From the NCBI RefSeq assembly GCF_963678635.1, contig NC_087071.1:37902438-37966437 (forward strand): a DNA stretch of 64,000 bases. Reading direction: 5' to 3'. Source of the stretch: Symsagittifera roscoffensis (lineage: Eukaryota > Xenacoelomorpha > Acoela > Convolutidae). Positions 43,532 through 55,000 of the stretch are shown here, one piece after another (the stretch's first letter is position 1; every line of letters starts with the position of its first letter). Under the pieces are notes generated by a model. It did no database searches, was not told where the DNA came from, and saw only the letters and a program-made list of their open reading frames with translations. The translations under genes and the position numbers were made by a program.

Positions 43532-45869
43532 TGATATGGAAAATTTGAACTCAAAACTGGCGCATTTCCAAGACGGAACACTACTCAGTATCATAAAATG
43601 GTAGATTGGTGGCAAGTTACTATGTATTTTATTATGTTGTGCGCCTTTTTTGTACTCTGTCGTTGGTCGTCGTTCCTCATTTGTTGAGCCTCAAAAGATT
43701 TTATAGAAAAAAATGGAAAAGGTTGAGAAATCAACTTTATTCTGGTTATTCTCAAAGAGGTATGACTATAAAACAGTCAGGTTTACAATAAGTGTTTTAG
43801 GGATTAGTTTTGACTAGAGGGGCTATAATGGAAAACATAAAAGTGGCATGATTTCATACCTTTTAGTTATTCGATATAGGCAAAAAACGACAAAAAATAG
43901 CATAGCAGCTGGCCCAAAAATACGACAGAAAAAGCATAGCAGCTAGCCCAACGAAGGACAAAAACATGAGTAAAAAAGAATGAAACAAAAAACATTTTTT
44001 TAAAAAATTGATCTTTTTTTACGTTTAAGTGGAATGCTGTTGAGTTTGAGGAAAAATACTGAGAAATAGAGCTGCCAGTTTTCAATAGAAATTAAAAACA
44101 AAATTGGTTTGTTTTTGATTGATACTGAGCAGACGATACTTGGGTAGACGGTTGCTGAGCCGAAAAAAAACTATTTGATCTATAAAACATTTTGAGCCAC
44201 GAAAAACTCCCATATTCAACTCCCTCTCCGGAACCAAAATAAAATTTTAAAGTTTGATTGCTCAAACGACAAATTATGCGGCAACTAAACGGATACAACA
44301 TCAACCAAAACCATTTAAGCTAAAAAGAACATTTAAAAAAATGAATAAACGAAAACTGAAGTTAAGCGTTGATTTGGAACCAAGAATCAAAATTCGAATG
44401 GAACGACCATTTCAAATGCAAACATGCTCGAAAATGTTTCTGCCAGACATTCTGTTATGCTGCTATCAGAACGGCTATGCTAACTGATTCATTTGATTGT
44501 GTTAAGCTAGTTGTTAACCATGCCAACTGATTCAATTGATTTTGGTTAAACTAGTTGTTAACCCAGAAAAAGTCTCTATTCCGATTTGATTACGCTTCCA
44601 AATCGCAAGCATAAGAAGAAATAGCTGATTTTGATCAATCAAGGCCAATGGATCTTAAACCAAAAAGACGATATGGTATTTTCTGTTCTAAATCTAGCTT
44701 CAACAATAGCTCAATATACATTTTCGTTTCATATCATTCACACAGGCGCAGCCAAGCTTCGCAAAACTTGCAACACAAAAAAAGTTTGTATTTGAGTGTT
44801 TTACAATTTTTGATTTCCACGCAAAATCAGGTATCGCAATTAATCATTGGAATGTGGTAAATAAAATATCATATTTAAATTTTTTCAGTCCCAATTCGAA
44901 CGACGTTTACACAATATTCAAACATTTGTTCTAAATCGAGAAAAATTGGTTCGAAATTTTGAAAAATTATCGAAGGTTGAGAGAGCAACCCGATCGAGTA
45001 GAGTAGCGTTAGTTCTATGAAAAATGGTCATCTAGGCTAATTAGGATTGGTTTTGCTATAAAAGTTTAGTTTTGGAAGTTTCATTTAGCCTTTTCTTTCT
45101 TTTTTTTATGCACGAATTATATTGGCATATCTAAAGTAACTTTTAGACGCAAAAGATTTCATTTTTTTCTTCATAAAACTTAAGGGTGAAAAAATGAAGA
45201 AAAAATTTTTGTTACTGTGAAGTTTTGAAATTTTTTATTCAAAACAGTTTTTTAATTTAAGCAGCTGTCGGACTTTTAAAGGGCAGTCTGAACTCACATT
45301 TAAACAGCAGTCGGAAAACTCATGTCCTCGCCCTGTTTCAAGCAGATTTGTTTCATTTGGAGCAAAAAAAATAACAGGCTAAATTTCATGCACTTTCAGC
45401 AATTTAAACCCTAAAAAGATGATCAATTTTATTTTAATTTGTAAAAAAAAAGGTTAAAACATACATAAACATAGCTTGTCGTGAAAACGCATGAATTTGG
45501 TGAATTACTTCAAATTTTTTTAAAACACTTAAACTTTGCATTTTATTATGAATTTTTGGTTTCTTATTCTTTCAAAGTTCCTCCTGAATTTTCTTGCTTA
45601 AACCTTCCGCATAGCAAATCAACCTCAAATAAAAATTTCAAACATAACGAGGCCAATTTGTGCATTCTCTGCATTGTAAACGGATTCGGCAACAGGCCAA
45701 AATCCGCAGCATTGCTACTTTTCTGTGATATTCTCGGCTGTTTTGGATTCCACAAACAAACGCCGAAAACAATGTACTGCCCAAAATCGCTCCAAAAATA
45801 GGTGAATTCGCGGAATCCGCAACTGTATTTCGGAACCCAGAACAGTTTGTGGAATCTGCAAACAAATAT
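43529..45869. other. Intergenic, nothing supportable
   Basis: An open frame at 43606-43791 encodes a short peptide with a hydrophobic start and basic end, but nothing supports it as a gene. One GCGAAGC-type motif lies at 44741-44785. The rest is AT-rich. Confidence 0.45.
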
Positions 45870-46215
45870 ACAGAGACGAAGTTGCACTTCGCATACACAA
45901 GCAAAAATAGGACCGATAACGCTACTGGGAAAAACTGAATTAGTATAACTTTGAGTCTACAAAATTTCTTAAGTGACATGCGTCAATTATGAGTCTACAT
46001 AATTGCTAAGTGACGCAAACCAATTATGTCGCATTAGCAGTACCAGTCATTTTGAAAAAAAAAAGAAATTTACTAGTAGAGCGGACGCATTTTAACTGGT
46101 GTACGAAAAAGTTCATTAAAAACATCCGACTCTGTCCAGGTTCGAATCCTCTTATTTTGCTGCTGGTCTCCTTCCCCACCTCAACCCTACAGATTTATGA
46201 TACCTTGAAGCTAAA
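45870..46215 (+). repeat. tRNA-related SINE copy 2, longer form
   Basis: It aligns with 32348-32600. Between the shared GCAGTACCAGT and the B-box-like GGTTCGAATCC (about 46140) it has about 80 extra bases starting TAGTAGAGCGGACGC, which resembles an A box. The longer form is probably the more complete element. Confidence 0.65.
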
Positions 46216-46595
46216 GTGCTCTTTGTAATATAACAGTTAATGGTATGTACTTATTAGCTGGTTATTTTAGCATTTCATTTTTTGCCTATCAAACTCATTT
46301 GATTGTCTGTTCTCCATTTCATTGAAATATGAGTTTAATGGCGTGACTAGTGGTTTTGCGAATGATAAAGGACCAGTTATGTTTGAAATAGCATTTAAAG
46401 TTTAAGTATCATTTTTTCAATAATTGAGTAATTTTAACCAGATTTAAAAAGATAATTCGCAGCTGGGACAATGGGCGGAAAACCATGAGATGACAATATT
46501 TACTAAAACAAGCATTTTCACTGTCTTAGACGCTAATTACGCTGCTTGTATCTTTCAGCAGCTAGGCTTGACCTTTTTCTATATGCGTAAACAAA

Positions 46596-46785
46596 ATTTC
46601 GCGAAAATAGCCACAAATTGTTGCGGTAGAGTGTTTCATGCCAGATAAAATTTCTAATAAGTTTGTCTATTAACACAAACAATCAAAATTGTTAGTCATC
46701 CAGTGATTTTTAAAAATCGGTCAAACTTCGTAGAATTATATAAAATGGGACTTGCTTTTCATTAGGAAAACTTTGCACTTTTCGT
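46596..46785 (+). repeat. Direct repeat copy 1 (partner 48105-48290)
   Basis: Nearly identical over about 190 bases, from AAATTTCGCGAAAATAGCC to ACTTGCTTTTCATTAG. It lies directly before the inverted repeat at 46805-47282. Confidence 0.75.
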
Positions 46786-46804
46786 TAGAAAAATGTTTAC
46801 AGCT

Positions 46805-47282
46805 TAGAGTAGCCCTATATTCTTGTACCCTCTCTTTATTTCATCTGCAGTACGCGTTTGATTGTACTTGGTTTGGCGTAGATTTTAGGTGACAATTCAA
46901 AAAATTCATCAAGCAAATTGATTTTGTAAGGGAAGTTCCACAACAATCTCTAGCACAAAAATTGTAAATTCACAAAAATTGAAAATTGGTAATAATCTGT
47001 CAGCACCAAGTTTTTCTAATGAAAAGGAAATCCCATTGCTGGAGATTGTTGTGGAATTTCCCTTACAAAATCAATTTACTTGATGGAATTTTTTGAATTG
47101 TTAGTTAAAACTTTTGAATTGTCACTTGAATTACTAAAGATTGTTATGGAACTTCCCTTGGAAAATCAAAATTTTTTTGAATAATGAGTTTTAATCTACG
47201 CCAAACCAAGTACAATCAAACGCGGACTGGAGATGAAATAAAGAGAGGATACAATAACATAGGGCTAATCTTAGCTGTAAAG
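46805..47282. repeat. About 480-bp inverted repeat
   Basis: Left arm from GCTTAGAGTAGCCCTAT through TTTGATTGTACTTGG; right arm is its reverse complement ending at about 47282. Inside, a second inverted pair (GTAAGGGAAGTTCCACAACA about 46928 and TGTTGTGGAATTTCCCTTAC about 47047) and a further partial copy near 47137 show nested rearrangement. No coding capacity was seen. Confidence 0.75.
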
Positions 47283-48104
47283 CTACAAATTATAAAAAGC
47301 TGCGGATTTTTTAATCCCTAAAATGAGTTTTGTAATCCCTTCACATCAAAAGATAAATCTCACAAACCAGGAAAAATATAGACAATCGAAAACTTTTAAA
47401 TGCAAAAATTTCAAAAAAAGTATAATTCAAAAAATGGGGTACCAAATTTATGAGCTGCTTTCTCACAGTCGAAACAAAAATACAACTGACAAGAGGAGCT
47501 TACATGAAAAAATTGTACAAAAAACAAGTCCGCAGTTATTTGAACGGATATAACTCAAGACTGATTATGAAACATGAGCTTGACTAGTTTTGAATAAGAA
47601 TCATTTTTTTCGAAGATGTATGGAAGTTTCATAAAAAAGAGGTGAAGCTGAGCTTCGTAACACAGAGGCGAAGCTGAGCTTCGATACAGAAAGTCACAGA
47701 ATCTTGAAAAAGAATGAAAAAACGCGAAACAACAACGCCCACAATGTTTAAAAGTTTGTCTCAAAAGGAAACTCATATTGACAAAAAGCTGTGGTGGAAC
47801 ACAACAACCAGCATTAAGCTAGCATGAAAAACTACCAAGCAGTAACTACGCACAAAACTGGCAGAAATGGTCCTAAAAATTCCACGCGTTGATTTTTTTG
47901 AAAGCAGAAACTCTTCAAAAAAGTTTCATTTTTTTGGTCGAAAACTCAAAGTGTCATCAATTTGAATCGAGTAGCAGTAAAAAATCTCACAAAATCACGA
48001 GGAATAAGATTAAAACTTTGCTATGAAAAAATTCCAAACAAACTAATATGAAAATTTTTTCCAAAAAAATACCGGCGAAAAAACTTGTTTTAATTTTGTT
48101 ATAA
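47283..48104. other. Intergenic, tandem GCGAAGC-type motif
   Basis: Two tandem copies of AGAGGYGAAGCTGAGCTTCG lie at 47639-47690. Nothing else was recognised. Confidence 0.5.
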
Positions 48105-48290
48105 GCAAAATTTCGCGAAAATAGCCACAAATTGTTGCGGTAGACTGTTTCATGTCAAGAAAATTTTAAATAAGTTTGTCTATTAGCAAAAACAATCAAA
48201 ATTGTTAGTCATCAAGTGATTTTTAAAAATTGGTCAAGCTTCGTAGAATTATATTAAATGGGACTTGCTTTTCATTAGAAAAACTTTTTT
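48105..48290 (+). repeat. Direct repeat copy 2 (partner 46596-46785)
   Basis: Second copy about 1.5 kb downstream. It is not followed by the inverted repeat that flanks copy 1. Confidence 0.75.
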
Positions 48291-49210
48291 GGGCAAACCG
48301 CTCATGCAGGGGAGTTTATCACGACCCGTTGTTAACAATGAAACCAATATCTCAGCTTCGGGAGGATATTTTTTTGAGAAAAATCAAAAAGTTTCAAAAA
48401 ACAGTCAAAAGTTCGAATATTTGACTTTTCCGAGGGTCATAGCTTTTTGTGGCCAGAATTCCCATTGGTACCACTCATTTCAAAATCGGTAGAGTGGTTT
48501 ATGAGAAAAACTAAAGTTTTCCAAAAGGTCGCAGAAAAACAAAAAAAAACCCGATTCCATATATTTTCATAATACCTGTGTTTATCAAAGAGTATTTGGC
48601 AGAAACCGGTAACAATTTTTTTACCTAAGACATATTGGGCTCAATATCTTGTTTAATTAAGTGTCTAAAACAACGACTCTCCAAATAATCAGTCTTTTAC
48701 GTCTTTGAAATCAAAAAATAAAAAAGTTTAACTGATCAAACTTAGACCAAGCTAACTCAAAACGAGCGCCTAACTTAGCTACATTTCAGTAAAAACGTTG
48801 TTTTTGGCTATCTGAAGTTTCAAACAACTTTATAGACATTACTCGCATTTTTTTCATTTGAAAAAAATGTCAAGTTGAAGCTCTCTAAATTTCAAAACAA
48901 TCCTAGCATTAACCTTTACTGCCCAAAACTAGCTCAATTAGAGTAAGCTAAGCTGGAACGATAGGATATTTTTACAAGTAAGAAATCTTAGAGGAAAAAA
49001 TAACCACTAAGAAAAGAGGCAATGGACTCAAAGAAACAGAAACAAAAGACTTGTAATAGAAACAACTTTAACTTCGATCAAGTTTCTGATTAAAAAAAAA
49101 TTCCCAAGAACAAGGCCAAACAGACGAATAAATTTAATACCAAGATAATTCGAATTTTGTCTCATTAATTCTTCGAAATTCCCGAATATCTTCTTGTTCA
49201 TACTTTTCAA

Positions 49211-49335
49211 GACAGAGGCGCAGCACAGCTTCGCGAAACTCGCGAGAGACACAAAAAATTTTTATTAATTAAAAAAGACTCACCCTTTTCAACAGCCGAT
49301 GCACAGCTTCGCAATACTCGCTATAGACAAAAAAT
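49211..49335 (+). repeat. Two GCGAAGC-type short hairpin motifs
   Basis: Copies at 49211-49258 and 49291-49335 share the layout CACAGCTTCGC, then AACTCGCG or ATACTCGC, then AGACA and an A-run. Further copies: 32348, 44741, 45870, 47639, 47662, 54147 and 61631. Confidence 0.6.
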
Positions 49336-49439
49336 ATATTAAACTAGAAAAAACTGATATCTTTAGTTTTTCAATTTTCATAGAAAGCTGAAAACAATAT
49401 GTACCTGGAACGGAAAGCTGGTAACGAAAAAAAGTTTCG

Positions 49440-49720
49440 GCCCGAACATATAAACATAGCCAGCAGACAGTTGCAAAAGAGTCAATGAAAAAACAGAAAA
49501 ATCACTGACTTGTTTTTCTGAAAAAACATCAAATTTAGAAAATCCAAACAAAACTTATGTGGCCTTAAATCTCTTTGAATTTCTAGACTACATTATGATT
49601 GATACATTTGAAAAACTGATTAAATTCCACTTTCGAAATTAGAAGTTGATCACGTTTTTTGTGGCCCTTACACTTTCGCTATTCGATAGTGGAGAAAATT
49701 ACTTCTTATCAAAAAGATGA
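49440..49720 (+). repeat. Dispersed repeat (partner 56810-57115)
   Basis: Shared blocks in order: AAACATAGCCA, GAAAAGAGT, CTTTGAATTT, ATTATGAT, TTTCGAAATTAGAAGT, GATCACGTTTT and TTCGATAGTGGA. Confidence 0.65.
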
Positions 49721-51815
49721 ACTGAACTTGAAAAACTCAAAATCAAGGGCAAATCTCGAAAAAAAACGAAGTTTAACGTGCACTAATTTAAAGATTTCCC
49801 AAAAAAATTCATCACGACCTATTAAGAGTCGGAACTACATTCATCTTGGCATCCACTTCCGACAACAATGTCATTCTTGTTTTCTCGCGGCATTTACACT
49901 TAGTAGTTTGAGAGCGTCATTTGTCTTCCATTAAGCAAATGAAACTCAAATTAAGTTTTGAAAAAAAATGAGCGTTCTTAATTTTTTACTGAAGAAATAG
50001 AAAAAATAATAATATTCTATATACGCGTCTTCACTACGTTCATTGGTACTTAAAAATATATATATATCAACTCTGGTAAAACTCTTTGCAAATTTTGTCT
50101 GAACTTTTCCCGGTTTAGTGCACATATTCAAAAAAAACTTATAAAATTTCAGGTTTCAATAGTTTTGCGCTAATAGAACTACCATACTTTAGCTCAAGAC
50201 TTATTTTTTGTGGTTTATAAAAACGCGGCGTTCAAAACTCAATTATTTTAAAGGTTAAAACGCCATCAAATTACTTGAAGTAACAGATCATCATAGAATA
50301 CAAATTTCGCATTTATTCTGTTAACTGCAAACCTACAGTCCAGATTTTGAAAAGCGCTTGTTTATAAAATCTAGCCAAAAAATAGGCGAAATAGGTAATT
50401 ACTTATGAACATATTATCAAAAACTGAGCGAAGTGAGTTAGAGTTTGCAGTTACCTATAGTTGATAACAAAATTGAAGGACAACGTCTGAATACTTCGAA
50501 TTAATTCTAACTTTGAAACTTAAACTAATTCGAAATGAAATTAGAACGAAGCTTTGAAGCTTAGAGATTTTGCATTAAGAACAGAAAAGGGAGCAAAGCA
50601 GACGATTTAAATTTTTTTTCAGACAAGCATGTTTGATTAACTTCAGGGTCACTTTATTCGACAAATTTGCCACAATTTTTTTCAGAGCAAAAAAAAATAA
50701 AGCTCTAGAAAGGAAAGAAAATGCGAACGAAAGAAAGAAAGAATTTATTTCTCCTGAAAAAAATTGAATCAAATTATCGAATGCATAAAAAATGACAGTG
50801 TTTAAGAATTTCAAGTTGGTGACTCAATTTGTAGCTTTCAGACGCTCTCCAATAAATTTGTAGCCAACTACAAAAGCATCAAATTCAACGTTTTCAACAT
50901 TCAAGATCATTCAATCGAAATCAAATCAAACCGGTTGTTCAAAAATCACCGGTCACAGAAAAATAGAGCACTGCTGTTTTTTCTTTGGACTACACATCAT
51001 TAATTGCATGATAAATATTAAGCTTTTCTTTTGAATTCAACGTAATGCAGTAACATATATGCATTTAGCCAGCTGAGAAAAAAGAAAAGGCAGCTTTTCC
51101 ATTTCAGTTTCAAATATATAATTTGCAGTAACTTTCAGTCCAGTTGAAACAATAAATTAGCAATAAATTCCAGAATACAATCCGATTATTTCATCTTAAA
51201 TCATTTTCATTTAGTATTGCTCTCGTTTGTTGCGCATCCTTTTTTGTTTGATGTTTTCATTTCGGAAGCTTTGTTTTTTTTCGTCCATGTTCCCGGTAGT
51301 ATTAGCATGTCCTCAAAATCGTAATTTTTCTGTCATTGTGAATAACTTGATCAATTCAATATCATACATACAAATCCATCTTTTTGGTATTTTTAAGTCT
51401 CGATGGCTGATCGTTGTAGGTTAATTTAGAGCACCTAACCTTCGTTATCCAACTATCCCGAGCGTTTACAATTGTTTCTCGTAATGCTGGTATTCAATGA
51501 TATACCGATTCTTTCAGTTTCAGTTCTATGTCGTTTTTATCTCCATGATGATTATGCCTAGCTTCTTCATTATGTCTGCTTGTATCATATTGCCGTTCGT
51601 TCTTTTTAGTGTTAGTTCAAAACAGGCGCATTCATTTGTTGTTTCTCATGATGTTCGAATGATGAGTGTACGATGTTTAGTGGCTTCGGTTGTAAAATCG
51701 TGGCATCTTCGTGATGTTGTTTTCCTGCCGACGTTGTGGTTCCTGATGATGTTAAGGATCCCGTTGATAAAGTTCCCGATGTCGGGTATTTCGAAGGAAC
51801 TCCATCTCTCAAGTT
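49721..51815. other. 3' flank of ATAD3 and intergenic sequence
   Basis: No gene recognised. Near 51695-51720 is a copy of the sequence that encodes the end of the ATAD3 tail (51823-51847). Confidence 0.5.
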
Positions 51816-52004
51816 TCAGTTCAATATCGTGGCATCTCCGTGATGTTGCTGTTCCTCGTGATGCTGGTGTACGTGTCTCATCTTGGCCCTGTCAGCCTCT
51901 GTCTCCCACTGGTTCTTCTTCCTCCTCTGGTTAACTGCATCTCTCACTCTCTCGTCTACTATCGACTCAGTCAGCACTCCATCTTCACTGGCGTATGCAC
52001 TAGC
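51816..52004 (-). CDS. ATAD3: ATAD3 exon: C-terminus
   Basis: It starts after a TTCTACAG acceptor with [13 protein letters not shown], a conserved ATAD3 end motif, and stops at TGA (51816-51818). The last 30 or so residues ([18 protein letters not shown]) are not typical. Their DNA repeats a nearby non-coding stretch, so the tail may have been added by local duplication. Confidence 0.88.
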   Translation of the reverse strand, partial: ASAYASEDGVLTESIVDERVRDAVNQRRKKNQWETEADRAKMRHVHQHHEEQQHHGDATILN

Positions 52005-55000
52005 CTGTAGAAGAAGAAACATTTATTTATCCACGAGTATAAACGACATATTAAATCAAGGCAGCTAAAAACTCTGATTCTACCCAAAAAAATAAGACCT
52101 TCCAGAAATTGCTGGTTTTCGAGAAAACGCCATTTTTGTAAAAACATAAAATTTTCCAAATACTTTACAAGAATACTTGCTGCTTAAATAACTATCTATA
52201 CTTACACATTAACGTTCTATGTCTCAGTCAGTATATACTGGGTATACATTTAGTGTGGGCATCTAATTTGCCTTTAGTCTATTCTCTTCAGATAATACGT
52301 ACGTTTACCAAAATTTAATTGCTTAATTTGTTTGATTTTTTTTATAAATGTATTTGTATGTCTGAAGAAATAAATTCTTTCTTTCTTTCTTTCTTCAAAA
52401 CTCTTGGAAAGGTTAGATAACGAGTTCAGCTGATCTATCACGCTGATGAATCATAATCAACTTCTGTGAGCGAGGTAGGTGGGAAAATTTTCTGCGGGAA
52501 CGTGTTTTAGATTGGCCAAATCGAATGTCCGAGCTCTTTAACAGCTAAAAGCACCCAAACAAATTAAGAGACTCATTGAGCTTTCTTGCTTAAATAGAAC
52601 ATGCATTAAAAAATACTTTAGACAGGCACGGCTCTATGTCTTTATCGGGACAGATATTTAAAAAAATCATAATCGAACCCAATTGACTTTGCGACATCGC
52701 AGGAAACTTGTAAGAAACGGGGTTTTGGGCATCCGCTTTCAGTTAAAGGCTGGTTCACCCAGATAGCATTGTTTTGTTTCGTGTAGATAAAATAAGCAGT
52801 GATCAACCATTTTGAGTATAATTGTAACTCCGAAAGTGAATAATTTATTCAGTGATTATAAGTAACAACTGTCATAAGTAATAGAAAGTAACTAAGACAT
52901 AATGTATAGTAACATAAATTTTTACCTGCCACGATACAGCTAACTTGGATATCTCTCTGGCCGACAGACCTTCTGTCTTCTCAGCCACCTCTTTGCACTT
53001 GGCATTGAAGTCTAGACTGGGAGAGATAGAGAGAGTCCTTGGTCTCTTTAGTCTAATTAGATCCCAGAAGTACTGTCGCCAGCCACGTTCACTGGCTCGG
53101 AGGACGAACAAGTCGAAGTAGTTCCGCACCTAAACATATTGTCACTTTTAGAGCAAGTCGCTACACCCCCTTCCCGGACCCCCTTCAAGTCGAACAGTAA
53201 AATTTCGATTGAAATAGTAGAGTACTGCGAGTAAAATACTCAATTTTGATTAGCTGAGTTTGTAGAGTAATGCGAGTAAAATACTCGATTTTGATTGGCT
53301 GAGTTTGTAGAGTGCTGCGAGTAAAATACTCGATTTTGATTGGCTGAGTTTGTAGCGTACTGCGAGAGTTCCAACTAATAGGCTAGAACCAAATCAACAT
53401 CCACACCATCCATTTGCCTTGTGGTCTCGAATAGCAACAATAAATAATAAACAAAAACCACTTATTATAAAAACTACGCTGTGCATTAATTATGCGGATC
53501 AAACACATTAAACACAAAAATTAAACACAGAGAAGTTTGCCTTTTTTAGATACAGATCAAAATTTTTTTTTTTGCTTTTGATTGACAATGTATTGAATTC
53601 TATCACAGGTAAACACTTAAATTATGCACTATTAAATGCTTTTAAGAATTTCAAACTGTCTTACCAATCGTTCTCTCTCCTCTAGCCCTGGAAGGTCGAA
53701 GTGGACCATTTCGTCTAATCTGTCATTCATGGCCCAATCCAGCTGTTCCGGCTGGTTACTGGCCAACACCAGCATCATCCTAATAACAGAACACTCAAGA
53801 TACACATTGATATTCAGAACTTTCTGATTATCCCGGTTGAGGACTGATTTTGAAAAAAAAAATTGACAGTCATGTAAATACAACTCTACTTTCGATTAAG
53901 ATAAAGACCATTTATTCCCAAAAAGAAGGACCAACAAACGAGCTGATCAACTTTACCGAAAACCGCTGTTACATCCCAGTATAAGAGATGCATGCATCTT
54001 TTTTGGTTATTTTCTGGGCTGACTAATGGCGCCATACGCTCTAGCAATGAGAACTAGCAATGTTATTTTCATTAGTTAACTCAAACTAGTGACTCAAATT
54101 CAACCTCTTCAAGCTTTTATTAAATCTTATTGTTCACTTTTTTTCAACACAAGCGAAGCACAGCTTCGCAAAACTTGCGATAGACAAAAAGAAAAATTAA
54201 AAATGAAAAAGGCCTTTTAAACTGTGCAAAACTGACTGAAATTATCGCTTATTTTTAAAAAAAATAATTTTTGAGTACTGAGCTCTGATTGACAAAACTT
54301 TTGCGCATACAGTCCTGCGCGCATGAGGGATTCCCCGGAAAAAAGCCATATCTTCACATCTTTTAACCAAGTTTCACCGTTTATTCGACTAACCTCTTAC
54401 TCTGTTCGCCTGTTCTGAATAGGAATGCATTGAGTGTGCTCCTGAGGTCCTCCGAGATAGCTTCCCCTCCCCCAACACTCCTCTTCCTCAGGAAGGCATC
54501 TGCTTCGTCCACAAACAACAGCACTCTGCAATCACATACAGTACAAATTAGTCTTTGCTATTGAAATTTACAAATGGGATGTTTTGGCATTGTCTTTTAT
54601 TTTACCACGTGAAAGTTCTAGACCCAAAAAAGAACCTTGAGTCGTAGAAAAAAGCTTCGCTGAGCATAATTACTCAGTCTGGAATGTGGGGAAATAAGAG
54701 AAACGGACAATGCGTAGACATGCTATATTATGTTGAATTTATAAACTTGAACTTTAAAATTCGCGCAACAATGGACTTCGCTTACAATTATACTCAATAT
54801 TTCATAATCCGCATTTTCAATTCTCATCCGTACCCATTCTTAATAAAAACGATTTGAAAAACGATATTTTTTCTGTTAAATATCATTAAACACATTAAAT
54901 TTAGTGAAAAGAGTTGAAATTAAGTCTTGATGCCGAATTGATTTTATTACAATTTTCACTCTTTGGCAATGAAACTCAAATAAATATTTTAATGCATAAC

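Noticed and set aside
43606-43791. Possible small membrane protein
   Set aside because: Short, with no homologous partner in the window and no start or splice context; the hydrophobicity could come from T-rich DNA.
45481-45979. Several overlapping 100-codon frames on both strands
   Set aside because: They overlap one another in different frames without recognisable motifs, and the right part runs into a SINE.
54394-54400. GTAAGA at 54400-54395 as the ATAD3 Walker B exon donor
   Set aside because: It would put the next exon out of frame with an immediate stop. GTTAGT at 54393 keeps the frame.
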